Assembly (NCBI GenBank): GCA_020832725.1
Contig: JAFIEC010000218.1
Span: forward strand, 1-12,193
DNA: 12,193 nt
Direction of reading: 5' to 3'
Source: Paracoccaceae bacterium
GTDB taxonomy: Bacteria; Pseudomonadota; Alphaproteobacteria; Rhodobacterales; Rhodobacteraceae
A model generated the notes under the pieces. That model did not search any database and was not told where the DNA came from. It saw nothing but the letters and a program-made list of their open reading frames with translations. Below are positions 1 through 7,669 of this stretch, piece by piece (within the stretch, counting starts at the first letter, position 1; the number at the start of each line of letters is the position of its first letter). Position numbers and translations under genes: made by a program.

Positions 1-2
1 TG

Positions 3-1169
3 GCGCCGCATCTGGGTTCGCAATGGTGGTGCCTGACCCGCGATACGCTGGAAGCCATCCTGACCGATCCGGACCGCCCGGCCTTCGACCGCTTTTTCCG
101 CCAGGTCTGGATTCCGGACGAGGCCTATTTCCAGAGCCTCGTGCGCCGTCATGCGCGCCATATCGAAAGCCGGTCGCTCACGCTGTCCAAGTTCGACTTC
201 CAGGGCAAGCCCCATGTCTTCTACGACGACCACCTGGCCCTGCTGGAGCGATCGGATTGCTTTGTCGCACGCAAGATCTGGCCGCGCGCAGACAAGCTGT
301 ATGCCGCGTTCCTCAACGACACGCGCATGACAGCCCGGCGCACACCGCCCAATCCGCGCAAGGTGGACCGCGTCTTCCAGCGCGCCAACGAGCGGCGGAC
401 GAACGGGCGGCCCGGCCTCCTTATGCAGAGCCGCTTTCCCCACCCGGGATGGCGCAAGAACTATACCGCAGCCCCCTATTCGGTGTTCGAGGGCTTTGCC
501 GAGGTGATCGACGACTTCCCCCTCTGGCTGGAGCGGCGGACGGGTGCGCGGGTGCATGGCCATCTGTTCGACCGCACCCGGGTCGAGTTCGCGGCGGGCG
601 CGCCCTGCTTTGCCGGGGCCCTGTCCGACAGTCCGAGGTTGCGCGACTACAACCCGCGCGCCTTTCTCACGTCGCTTGTCTGGAACAGCCAGGGCACCCA
701 ACAATGCTTTCAGTTCGGCCCCGGCGACACCCAGGCCATCTCCTCGTTCTTCGCCTCGGACCCGAACGCCCATGTCAGCGTGATCACAGGCGCCTGGCTG
801 GTGCCGCTCTACCGGTCCAGCCTCAATTTCGAACGCGTCCTGAAGATCGCCGCCCGCTACCAGCGCATCGAGACCGAGCATCTCGCGGTGCTGCGTTCCC
901 ATGATGCGCGCTCGCAGGTGGAGATCATGTCGCTGTCGGAGTTTTTCGACGACCCCATGCAGGTGATGCAGGACATCGTGGATCGTCTCAATCCGATCTC
1001 GGGGCGCAGGCTGCTGGAGGCCCCGGTGCTGGCCGATCTGACAGGCTTCGGTGCCTTCGTTCAGAAACTTCGCAACCATGGCATGAACCCGCATCTGGCG
1101 GGCGATTTCGCGTTGATGGAACAGACCGACGACGAAAGCGCGGCCGAAACGACGCGGGCGGCCCTGTGA
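3..1169 (+). CDS. Core-2/I-branching type (GT14) glycosyltransferase, 5' partial
   Basis: The frame is open from the first bases of the window, so the N-terminus lies upstream; 388 codons remain. The visible start reads HLGSQWWCLTRDTLEAIL, followed about 25 residues later by a WIPDEAYFQSL segment. This GSQW...PDE arrangement is typical of Branch-domain (GT14) beta-1,6-N-acetylglucosaminyltransferases, where the Glu of the PDE motif is the catalytic base; here it is codon 120-122. The remaining ~330 residues form the long C-terminal extension seen in bacterial members, whose function I do not know. Known for the family: transfer of GlcNAc or xylose from a nucleotide sugar to make a branch. Inferred: it adds a branch to the polysaccharide exported by the downstream genes. 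An ATG at 141 exists but would delete the catalytic motif, so it is not the real start. The stop overlaps the next gene by one base (TGATG), indicating an operon. Confidence 0.85.
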   Translation, partial: APHLGSQWWCLTRDTLEAILTDPDRPAFDRFFRQVWIPDEAYFQSLVRRHARHIESRSLTLSKFDFQGKPHVFYDDHLALLERSDCFVARKIWPRADKLYAAFLNDTRMTARRTPPNPRKVDRVFQRANERRTNGRPGLLMQSRFPHPGWRKNYTAAPYSVFEGFAEVIDDFPLWLERRTGARVHGHLFDRTRVEFAAGAPCFAGALSDSPRLRDYNPRAFLTSLVWNSQGTQQCFQFGPGDTQAISSFFASDPNAHVSVITGAWLVPLYRSSLNFERVLKIAARYQRIETEHLAVLRSHDARSQVEIMSLSEFFDDPMQVMQDIVDRLNPISGRRLLEAPVLADLTGFGAFVQKLRNHGMNPHLAGDFALMEQTDDESAAETTRAAL

Positions 1170-2623
1170 TGGCTGGCCGCTTCCGCTTTTTCGCGATCCT
1201 CGCCGAGATGCGCACCGGCTCGAACTTCCTCGAGGACAACATCAACCGCTTCGACGCGCTTTCGTCCCATGGAGAATTGTTCAACCCGTATTTCATCGGC
1301 GGCGCGGGAAAGCAGGAATACCTGGGCATCAGCCTGGCGGAGCGGGATGCAGATCCCTTCGCTCTGCTCGAGCGGGTGATCAGCCACAGCAGCCCTGCCA
1401 TCGCGGGCTTTCGCCTGTTCCACGACCACGACCCGCGCATCCTCGATCATGTGATCGACAATCCCGACTGCGCCAAGATCGTCCTCACCCGCAACCCGTT
1501 CGAAGCCTATATCTCCCGCAAGGTGGCCGCGGCGACCGGGCAGTGGCGGCTGACCGACCTGAAGTACCGCGCAGATGCCCGCATCCGCTTTGAGCCGGAC
1601 GAGTTCGAGGCCCATGTGGCCGGGCTTCAATCCTTCCGCATAGAGCTGCAAAGGCGGCTTCAGGTCACCGCGCAGACCGCCTTTCACATCAACTACGATG
1701 ATCTGGGCGCGCTCGAGGTCATCAACGGGCTTGGCACCTGGCTGGGTGCCGGCACCCGGCTCGAGGCCCTGTCGAAGACGCTCAAGAAGCAGAACCTGGA
1801 GCCGCCCGAGAGCAAGGTGGAAAACCCCGAGGAAATGCACGCGGCACTGGCCAGGATCGACACATTCGGCCTGGCCCGCACCCCGGATTTCGAGCCGCGC
1901 CGCGGCCCGGTGGTGCCGCGCTATGTGGCCTGCCCCGATGTGGGGCTGCTGTTCATGCCGATGGAGGCCGGGCCGAGGGCCGGGCCGCTTGGCTGGATGG
2001 CCGCCCATCAGGCCCGCGCCAGCGGCCGCGCCGACGGGGAAGAGGCGCTGCTGACGGGGTTCAATCAGAAGAGCCTGCGCCAGTGGCGACGGCGGCATCC
2101 CGGGCATATGGGCTTTACCGTCCTGCGCCACCCCGCCATGCGCGCCCATTCCGCCTTCTGCCGGCACATCCTGCCCGGCGGCCCGGGAGCCTTCGTCGAG
2201 ATCCGGGAGATGCTGCGCAAGGAGTACAAGCTGCCCCTGCCTACCCCCGGCAAGGGGATGGAGGGCTACGGGCCGGAACGTCACCGCGAAGCCTTCATGG
2301 GCTTCCTGCGCTTTCTCAAGGCCAATGTCGCAGGGCAGACCGCGGTGCGGGTCGATCCCGCCTGGGCAAGCCAGAGCGCGATGCTGCAGGGCATGGCGGG
2401 GCTGGCGCAACCCGATCTCGTGGCGCGGGAGGACCGGCTGGCCGAGGCTGCAATCTACCTCGAGGGAGCGCTGGGCCTGGCGCATCTTCCCCTTCCTCAC
2501 GACGCAGAGGAGGAGGGGCCCTTCCGGCTGGTGCAGATCCACGATCCTGACCTCGAGCAGGCGATCTCCGAGGTCTATGCGCGCGACTATCTGCAATTCG
2601 GCTTCGGGCCGTGGCGGGCATGA
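1169..2623 (+). CDS. NodH-like sulfotransferase with a second sulfotransferase-like C-terminal half
   Basis: Cytoplasmic enzyme of 484 aa, probably transferring sulfate from PAPS to a glycan. The N-terminal half has a 5'-phosphosulfate loop at residues 13-21 (EMRTGSNFL) and a 3'-phosphate motif at about 104-119 (IVLTRNPFEAYISRK, with Arg108 and Ser116). This pairing is typical of Nod-factor and Stf0-type sulfotransferases. The C-terminal half (about 250-484) resembles a carbohydrate sulfotransferase: a 3'-phosphate-like motif TVLRHPAMRAHSAFC at 317-331 and a terminal ARDYLQFGF. Its equivalent of the PKTAGTS loop reads MPMEAGPR (263-270) and lacks the PAPS-binding lysine, so this half may be inactive or serve as an acceptor-binding unit. 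I chose the ATG at 1169 over the in-frame GTG at 1166 because the TGATG overlap with the glycosyltransferase suits translational coupling. No strong Shine-Dalgarno is seen. The context suggests sulfation of the exported polysaccharide; the exact acceptor is unknown. Confidence 0.8.
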   Translation: MAGRFRFFAILAEMRTGSNFLEDNINRFDALSSHGELFNPYFIGGAGKQEYLGISLAERDADPFALLERVISHSSPAIAGFRLFHDHDPRILDHVIDNPDCAKIVLTRNPFEAYISRKVAAATGQWRLTDLKYRADARIRFEPDEFEAHVAGLQSFRIELQRRLQVTAQTAFHINYDDLGALEVINGLGTWLGAGTRLEALSKTLKKQNLEPPESKVENPEEMHAALARIDTFGLARTPDFEPRRGPVVPRYVACPDVGLLFMPMEAGPRAGPLGWMAAHQARASGRADGEEALLTGFNQKSLRQWRRRHPGHMGFTVLRHPAMRAHSAFCRHILPGGPGAFVEIREMLRKEYKLPLPTPGKGMEGYGPERHREAFMGFLRFLKANVAGQTAVRVDPAWASQSAMLQGMAGLAQPDLVAREDRLAEAAIYLEGALGLAHLPLPHDAEEEGPFRLVQIHDPDLEQAISEVYARDYLQFGFGPWRA

Positions 2624-2771
2624 TCGGGGGCAAGCGGTGCATCATGGCAACATCAAGGGCCCAAGAACACACGCGATCGGCAGTTCGACGCCCCCGGCCG
2701 GCTGGCAGCTTGCCCGGTGAGTCGCGGGCGCGTATGCAAGGAACGGCGGTGAACACACCCCGGGGGCAGTA
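2624..2771 (+). promoter_or_regulatory. Upstream region of the export gene with a weak sigma70-like promoter
   Basis: This 148-bp gap separates the sulfotransferase from the wza-like gene. The best promoter-like pair is TTGCCC (2710-2715), 17 bp, TATGCA (2733-2738), which would start transcription near 2745; the match to consensus is only moderate. The presumed leader begins with GGCGGTGAACAC (2745-2756), whose first six bases match the E. coli ops element (GGCGGTAGNNTG) recognised by RfaH. An 8-bp inverted repeat (GGGCAAGC at 2628-2635, GCTTGCCC at 2708-2715) has its right arm covering the putative -35. The gap is long for an operon that is otherwise tightly packed, so a separate promoter here is plausible but unproven. 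Confidence 0.25.
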
Positions 2772-3854
2772 ATGAAAAGACTTGTTTTCGCATTTTTTGC
2801 TGCGGTTCTTGTCGCAGGGTGTACCGACGGCACCATCTCGTTTCCGGTGACGGAAGACAGCCAGCGCGGCATCGAGGAAGATGTCGAGATCATCCGCCTG
2901 ACCGAAAGCAACATCGAGCAGTTCACGATGCCGGCGCGGGCCTTCCAGCCGACGCGCCTTCAGGCCAACCGGATGTGGGACTATCGTGTCGGCACCGGCG
3001 ACATCCTCAGCGTGATCGTCTTCGACCACCCCGAGCTGACCCTTCCTGCCGGGCCCCAGCGCACCGCGGCGGAATCCGGTTTTCGGGTGCAGCGCGACGG
3101 GACATTCTTCTATCCGTTCGTCGGACAGGTCATGGCCAGCGGGCGCACGCCCGAGGAGGTCCGCGCCGAGCTGACGGAGCGGCTGTCCGAATACATCCCC
3201 AACCCGCAACTCGAGGTGCGGGTGGCCGAGTTCAACGCGCAGATCGTCGTCGTCAGCGGAGAGGTGAAATCGCCCAACCGTCAGCGACTGACCACGGCCC
3301 CGCTCTCGCTTGCCGAAGCGGTGAACGCGGCGGGCGGGCTGACGGAACGTGCGGATTCGCGCAATGTCACCCTTCAGCGGGGCGGTGTCGTCTATTCGGT
3401 CGATCTTCAGGGTTTCCTCTCGGCGGGGATTCGTCAGAACAATCCGATCCTGCGCGATGGCGACGTGATCAACGTGCCGCGGCGCGAGGCGACAGAGGCC
3501 TATCTGCTCGGCGAGATCCGCAGGCCCGACGTGATCGACCTGTCGCAGGACCGCATCACGCTGACCCAGGCGATCACCCGGAGGGGCGGCATCAACGAGC
3601 TGCGCGCCGATGCCCGCGGCATCTTTGTCTTTCGGGCGGGACATCCGCGCATCCGGGTCTTCCAGCTCGATGTCAGCTCGCCCACGGGTATTCTGCTGGG
3701 AACGCGCTTCGTGCTGGAGCCTGGCGATGTGATCTACATCACCCGCTCGCCGCTGCAGCGCTGGAACGACACGATCACGCGCATCCTGCCCACGGTCAGG
3801 GCGGTGAACCCGGCCGTCGGCGCGCTGGAGCGGCTCGAGGGCCTGGCAAACTGA
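2772..3854 (+). CDS. wza: Wza-type polysaccharide export outer-membrane lipoprotein
   Basis: Outer-membrane channel component of a Wza/Wzc-type polysaccharide exporter. The 360-aa length is close to E. coli Wza (379). The N-terminus is a lipoprotein signal: MKR, a hydrophobic run, then lipobox LVAGC with the lipidated Cys at residue 17. Residues about 68-150 form the polysaccharide export (Poly_export) domain, starting YRVGTGDILSVIVFDHPEL. Two SLBB-type repeats follow, at about 157-225 (VVVSGEVKSPNRQ...LAEAVNAAGGL) and 243-320 (YLLGEIRRPDVID...ITRRGGI). The C-terminal PLQRWNDTITRILP (327-340) resembles the amphipathic segment that forms the membrane-spanning helix barrel in Wza. The ATG at 2772 gives a complete lipoprotein signal; the upstream GGGGG is only a fair ribosome-binding site. 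The phosphatase gene begins 10 bp after its stop. The symbol is assigned by family, not by proven orthology. Confidence 0.88.
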   Translation: MKRLVFAFFAAVLVAGCTDGTISFPVTEDSQRGIEEDVEIIRLTESNIEQFTMPARAFQPTRLQANRMWDYRVGTGDILSVIVFDHPELTLPAGPQRTAAESGFRVQRDGTFFYPFVGQVMASGRTPEEVRAELTERLSEYIPNPQLEVRVAEFNAQIVVVSGEVKSPNRQRLTTAPLSLAEAVNAAGGLTERADSRNVTLQRGGVVYSVDLQGFLSAGIRQNNPILRDGDVINVPRREATEAYLLGEIRRPDVIDLSQDRITLTQAITRRGGINELRADARGIFVFRAGHPRIRVFQLDVSSPTGILLGTRFVLEPGDVIYITRSPLQRWNDTITRILPTVRAVNPAVGALERLEGLAN

Positions 3855-3864
3855 GGCGGCGAAG

Positions 3865-4305
3865 GTGTTTCGCAAGGTCCTTGTCGTCTGTGTGGGCAAT
3901 ATCTGCCGCTCCCCTCTCGGGGAGCGGCTCTTGCACAAGCACCTCGAAGGGACAGGGATCATTGTCGGCTCCGCCGGCATTGCCGCCCTCGAGGGCCATG
4001 CCGCCGACGAGGATGCCGCGGCTGTGGCCGAGGCGCGCGGCATCTCGCTTGCGGGTCATGTCGCACGGCAATTCACCGCCGAGATGGGAAGTGCCCATGA
4101 CCTGATCCTCGTGATGGAGCCGGGCCACCGCACCCGGCTGCAGCAGGTGGCGCCGCAATTGTCGGGGCGCACGATGCTGTTCGATCACTGGACCGGGGGG
4201 CAGGGTATTGCCGATCCCTACCGGCGATCACGAGCATTCCATGAAAGCACATTTGACCTTGTGGCACGGGCAGCGCATGCTTGGGCCGAACGTCTTTCAA
4301 GATGA
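3865..4305 (+). CDS. wzb: Low-molecular-weight protein tyrosine phosphatase (Wzb-type)
   Basis: Cytoplasmic 146-aa phosphatase that should dephosphorylate the tyrosine autokinase encoded just downstream. The signature CX5R(S) loop is CVGNICRS at residues 9-16, giving nucleophile Cys9 and phosphate-binding Arg15. The general acid is Asp117 in the DPY motif (117-119). Both catalytic elements and the length match the family, so it should be active. The start is a GTG at 3865, preceded by a GAGGCGGCGAAG stretch that can act as ribosome-binding site and placed 10 bp after the wza-like stop; no in-frame ATG would keep the phosphate loop. Known for the family: cycling of Wzc phosphorylation is needed for polymer assembly. 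The gene order wza-wzb-wzc matches E. coli group 1 capsule and colanic acid clusters, which strongly supports the role. Confidence 0.92.
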   Translation: MFRKVLVVCVGNICRSPLGERLLHKHLEGTGIIVGSAGIAALEGHAADEDAAAVAEARGISLAGHVARQFTAEMGSAHDLILVMEPGHRTRLQQVAPQLSGRTMLFDHWTGGQGIADPYRRSRAFHESTFDLVARAAHAWAERLSR

Positions 4306-4321
4306 TTTTGGTACGAACGTA

Positions 4322-6559
4322 ATGAACCTTCTTCCCGGTCCGGATCTCGCGGAGCCAAACCGCACACAGCCCAGCGCCCCGCCTCCGCAGCAGCGGGACG
4401 ACGAGATCGATCTGGGCGATCTGCTGCTGCGGATCTGGGCGGGCAAGTTCCTCGTGGCCCTGACCGCCGCGGCGGCGGTGGCCATCAGCGTGTTCTACAT
4501 CGCCGTCACGCCGCCCACCTATCAGGCCGATGCCCTTCTCCAGCTGGAAGAACGCAGTGGCAGGCTGGCCCTGCCGTCGGCGATGCGCGATCTGGTCGAA
4601 AACGACCCGCGCAGCATGACCGAGATCGAGATCATGCGCTCGCGCATGATCATGCGCGACGCCGTGGCCTCTCTCAACCTGGACTGGCGGGTGCAACCGG
4701 CGCTCGCCCCTTTCGCGGGTGAGGCCCTGGCACGCTACCAGCTTCCGATTCCGGAATTGCGGTTCCTCGCCCCCTACGCCCGCCGTGGCGAATCGATCGA
4801 ACTGGATTTTCTCGAAGTGCCGCCGCGCTGGATCAATCAGCCCATCCAGCTTCTGGTCATCGATGGCGGCTATCGTATCACCACGCCGGATGGTGCCGTG
4901 ACCGACGGTACGGTCGGCGAGATGCTGCGCATTCCCGACGCCGGGTTCTCTGTACAGATCAACGCGATCACCGCACGCCCCGGGCGTGAATACACTTTGC
5001 GACAGGTTTCCGAACTGGCAGCGGTCGGACAGCTGCGCGGGAGGTTCAGCGTTTCGGAGCGTGGCCGTGGCTCGGGTATCCTCGAGCTGCGCATGACCGC
5101 CCCCAACCCCCGCGAGGCAGAGCGCGCGCTGAATGCGCTTTCCCAGGCCTATCTGCGCCAGAACATCGCCCGCAGCGCCGCCGAGGCCGAGAGCAGCCTC
5201 CAGTTCATCGAGGCCCAGCTGCCGCAGGCCGAGGCCGCCATGCGGGAGGCCGAGGCCGCCCTCAATGCCTACCGGCAGGAGCAATCCTCCATCGACCTGA
5301 GTTTCGAGACCCAGAACCTGCTGACACGCATCACGCGGCTGGAGGCCCAGTTGCTGGACCTCCAGGCGCGGGAGGAAACGGTCAGCCGCCGCTACACCGA
5401 AAGCCATCCCGTCTACCAGGAGCTCCTTGCGGATCGTGCGCGCCTCGAGGCGGAGCTGGAGCGCCTGCGTGGCGAGACCGCAATCCTGCCCGAGACACAG
5501 CGCGAGATCCTCAACCTGACCCGCAACCTCGAACTGACCCAGAGCATCTACACCCAGCTCGTCAAGCGGGCTCAGGAAATCCGCGTGCTGCAGGCAAGCA
5601 CGGTGGGCAATGTGCGCATCGTGGACACTGCGGTCGCCTCAGGTCGCCCGGTCGCTCCGCGCCGGAACCTTGTGATCGCGCTCGGCCTGATGCTCGGCCT
5701 GATGGCCGGGGTGGCGCTCGTGCTGCTGCGGGGCTGGCTGCGCAAGGGGGTACAGGGCCCGGCCGAACTGGAGAAACTGGGCCTGCCGGTCTTTGCCACG
5801 ATCAATTATTCGGCGGCCGCCGATGCGCGGGGCGCACGCAAGGGGCGGCTTCCGATCCTGGCCCGGGAAGACCCGACCGACCTCACGGTAGAGGCTTTCC
5901 GATCGCTGCGCACCAGCCTGCATTTCGGCATGCTGGATGCCCGTACGCGCTCGCTGGCGCTGACCAGCTCCGCACCGGGTGCGGGCAAGAGCTTCAACGC
6001 CGTGAACCTGGCGACCGTCGCCGCCGAGGCCGGGCAGAAGGTCTGTCTTGTCGATGCTGACCTGAGGCGCGGGCAGCTGCGCCGGCATTTCGATCTTGAC
6101 CGCGACGCGACGGGTCTGGCCGAAGTGCTGTCGGGCGAGGCCAGCCTGGATGAGGCACTGGTCGAAACGGCCGTCGAGGGGCTGTTCTTCCTGCCGACCG
6201 GTCGCTATCCGCCCAACCCGTCGGAATTGCTGATGCGCTCCTCGCTGGGCGACCTGATCAGCGAACTGGACAGGCGGTTCGACCTTGCGATCTTCGACAC
6301 GCCGCCCGTTCTGGCCGTCACGGACCCTGTCATCATCGGCCGGAACGTGGGTGCCACCATCGCCGTGGTCCGCCATGCCGAAACGCCGGTCGGGGAAATC
6401 AGCGCCCTGATGAAGACGATGGAGGCCTCGGGCGTGAAGGTCTCGGGGGCCATCCTCAACGGGTTCGACCCGCGCAAGGCCGGTGCGGGATATGGCTACG
6501 GTTACGGCTACGGCTACGGCTACGGCTATCGCTACGAGTATCGCAATCGCACCGAATAG
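4322..6559 (+). CDS. wzc: Wzc-type polysaccharide co-polymerase and tyrosine autokinase
   Basis: Inner-membrane BY-kinase of 745 aa controlling polymer length and export with the Wza-like channel. Visible in order: a short cytoplasmic N-terminus with LGDLLLRIWAGKF (31-43), TM1 about 41-62, a Wzz-type periplasmic domain with QADALLQLEERSG (68-80), a predicted coiled coil at about 284-400, and a GNVRIVDTAVASGRPVAPRRN segment (429-449) before TM2 at about 450-470. The kinase domain has Walker A SAPGAGKS (550-557), Walker A' VCLVDADLR (574-582) and Walker B LAIFDTPP (655-662). The tail has nine tyrosines (724-740), mostly in a GY repeat; such clusters are the autophosphorylation sites. The ATG at 4322 follows the phosphatase stop by 16 bp. 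Earlier in-frame starts (4208, 4241, 4277) would overlap the phosphatase gene and add a non-conserved, non-hydrophobic leader. No clear Shine-Dalgarno precedes 4322, so the exact start is less certain than the function. Confidence 0.92.
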   Translation: MNLLPGPDLAEPNRTQPSAPPPQQRDDEIDLGDLLLRIWAGKFLVALTAAAAVAISVFYIAVTPPTYQADALLQLEERSGRLALPSAMRDLVENDPRSMTEIEIMRSRMIMRDAVASLNLDWRVQPALAPFAGEALARYQLPIPELRFLAPYARRGESIELDFLEVPPRWINQPIQLLVIDGGYRITTPDGAVTDGTVGEMLRIPDAGFSVQINAITARPGREYTLRQVSELAAVGQLRGRFSVSERGRGSGILELRMTAPNPREAERALNALSQAYLRQNIARSAAEAESSLQFIEAQLPQAEAAMREAEAALNAYRQEQSSIDLSFETQNLLTRITRLEAQLLDLQAREETVSRRYTESHPVYQELLADRARLEAELERLRGETAILPETQREILNLTRNLELTQSIYTQLVKRAQEIRVLQASTVGNVRIVDTAVASGRPVAPRRNLVIALGLMLGLMAGVALVLLRGWLRKGVQGPAELEKLGLPVFATINYSAAADARGARKGRLPILAREDPTDLTVEAFRSLRTSLHFGMLDARTRSLALTSSAPGAGKSFNAVNLATVAAEAGQKVCLVDADLRRGQLRRHFDLDRDATGLAEVLSGEASLDEALVETAVEGLFFLPTGRYPPNPSELLMRSSLGDLISELDRRFDLAIFDTPPVLAVTDPVIIGRNVGATIAVVRHAETPVGEISALMKTMEASGVKVSGAILNGFDPRKAGAGYGYGYGYGYGYGYRYEYRNRTE
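6488..6529 (+). repeat. Hexanucleotide GGCTAC-type repeat encoding a (Gly-Tyr)7 tail
   Basis: Seven tandem six-base units encode Gly-Tyr, beginning GGA TAT and continuing mostly as GGC TAC with a few third-base variants (GGT, TAT). The four central units are nearly identical at the DNA level, so this is a true short tandem repeat and not only a protein repeat. It lies in frame at the 3' end of the wzc-like gene. Gain or loss of units would change the number of tyrosines without shifting the frame. Confidence 0.9.
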
Positions 6560-6591
6560 AGCGGGTGTGGATCGAGGCTGCGTCCCGCGCC

Positions 6592-7113
6592 TCAGACGGG
6601 ATCGAGCCCGTCGGTCTCGACCGCGACCCGGACGGGCTGGCCCATCAGTTCCAGCAGCACCCATACCCGGCGCTCGGGTGCCATGCCCTCCACCCGGGCG
6701 ACGAAATCGGCAAGCGGGCCCGTGCGGAGCCGGACCATGCTACCCGGTGGGGGCATGGTCTCGCTGCGCACAAGTCCGTTGGCGTCGCAGCGCGCCCGCA
6801 GCCCCTCCACCAGGGCCGTTGGCACCGGCGCAGGCGCGCCGCCGAAGGCGACAAGCCGCACAATCCCCTGAGTCGAGTTGATGGCCCGCCAGTTCCCGCC
6901 CTCGGGGGCGAAAGACACGAAGAGGTAACCCGGGAACAGCGGCCTTTGGCGCTGCGCAAAGCGCGCGCCCGAGCGGCCCGTCGTCTCGGTCAGCGGCAGA
7001 AAGGCACCAAAGCCCTGCCGCGAAAGGTTGCGCAGCGCGATCCGATGGGCATTGGGCTTGAACTGCGCGAGATACCACTGCGCCCCGGTCGCTGTCGCGA
7101 TGTCCTGTTTCAT
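6592..7113 (-). CDS. RfaH-like NusG-family transcription antiterminator
   Basis: A 173-aa NusG paralogue that should bind RNA polymerase and promote read-through of a specific operon. The NGN domain covers about residues 10-110: QWYLAQFKPNAHRIALRNLSRQ, PLFPGYLFVSF, and INSTQGIVRLVAFGGAPAPVP. The last two segments read much closer to RfaH than to housekeeping NusG. A C-terminal KOW-like domain follows (GSMVRLRTGPLADFVARVEGM, then a LELMGQPVRVAVE strand). I chose the ATG at 7113 because GGAGGT (plus positions 7118-7123) sits four bases upstream; an earlier TTG at 7158 adds only an unconserved leader. It is not next to secE or ribosomal protein genes, which argues against its being the general NusG. 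It converges on the wzc-like gene with 32 bp between stops and is third in an apparent operon with the LuxR-type regulator. Inferred target: the neighbouring polysaccharide operon. Confidence 0.87.
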   Translation of the reverse strand: MKQDIATATGAQWYLAQFKPNAHRIALRNLSRQGFGAFLPLTETTGRSGARFAQRQRPLFPGYLFVSFAPEGGNWRAINSTQGIVRLVAFGGAPAPVPTALVEGLRARCDANGLVRSETMPPPGSMVRLRTGPLADFVARVEGMAPERRVWVLLELMGQPVRVAVETDGLDPV

Positions 7114-7117
7114 GCCC

Positions 7118-7123
7118 ACCTCC
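7118..7123 (-). promoter_or_regulatory. Strong Shine-Dalgarno for the RfaH-like gene
   Basis: The minus strand reads GGAGGT followed by GGGC and ATG, a near-perfect anti-16S match with four-base spacing. It decides the start at 7113 over the TTG at 7158 and suggests efficient, independent translation of this last gene of the minus-strand unit. Confidence 0.75.
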
Positions 7124-7173
7124 GCGCGCAACTTGGCGATTCCCGGACCGGGTGGCAAGGAGAGAGCCCTGGA

Positions 7174-7614
7174 TCAGGCGGCAGGCACCTCCGGACAGGC
7201 GCGAAAGGCGCGCACGGGCTCGGCCGCTCCGTCAAGGGAGACGGGCAGCGCCACATCCCCCAGGGTTGCATGGGCGCGTTCGTTGAACTCCAGCCCGTCC
7301 AGCACATTGCCGAAACCGCGATCCGTCACCGTCAGGGTGCGGCCATCCCCGGACAGCCGGTGCCTGTTGGTGGCGATCGTGAATCCGCGCGCGCCCTCGA
7401 ACAGGATTGCAAAGGCAGGCCCGCCGGGCCACGGCACGGCGCGGGTGAGGGCAATCCGATAGGGCTCGTCCTGGCCCGGATCAAAGGTCACCCGCAGGCT
7501 GCCCCATTCGGCCTCGTGGGTCAGGGTGCAGACAGGGCTGGGCGAGAAGTCCCATGCACCGCCGGGAACGGCGGAGGCAAACAGGATCACGAGGGCCAGA
7601 CCTTGCGCACGCAT
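7174..7614 (-). CDS. Small secreted protein of unknown function
   Basis: I do not recognise a characterised family. From the ATG at 7614 the protein has 146 aa and opens with a clear signal peptide: MRAQ, a hydrophobic run LALVILFASAVPG, and a probable cut near GGA/W (residue 20). The mature part is about 125 aa, predicted beta-rich, with only two cysteines (Cys29 near its start and Cys140 near its end) that could form one disulfide in the periplasm. A distinctive stretch is LTVTDRGFGNVLDGLEFN (94-111). Longer in-frame starts at 7659 and 7683 exist; the latter overlaps the end of the LuxR-type gene, and both would put a charged leader before the signal sequence, so I prefer 7614. There is no strong ribosome-binding site. 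It lies 55 bp after the regulator gene and 60 bp before the RfaH-like gene, same strand, so probably co-transcribed. Confidence 0.7.
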   Translation of the reverse strand: MRAQGLALVILFASAVPGGAWDFSPSPVCTLTHEAEWGSLRVTFDPGQDEPYRIALTRAVPWPGGPAFAILFEGARGFTIATNRHRLSGDGRTLTVTDRGFGNVLDGLEFNERAHATLGDVALPVSLDGAAEPVRAFRACPEVPAA

Positions 7615-7669
7615 GGGCCTGAAATGGTGCGCCAACCGACCGGGGCAATGCCCCCTCATCCGCGCGCCT

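Noticed and set aside
4208..4321. 38-codon N-terminal extension of the Wzc-type kinase from the ATG at 4208
   Set aside because: It overlaps about 100 bases of the intact phosphatase gene in another frame, adds no domain, and the ATG at 4322 lies at the expected distance after the phosphatase stop.
1061..5407. Long minus-strand open frames (1061-2596, 2316-4043, 4073-5407) opposite the polysaccharide genes
   Set aside because: They lie antisense to genes with clear domains, show Arg/Gly/His-rich translations without motifs, and are the usual product of high GC.
6560..6591. Possible bidirectional terminator between the convergent wzc-like and RfaH-like genes
   Set aside because: Only a 5-bp GCGGG/CCCGC pairing with an 18-base loop and no T-run; too weak to call.
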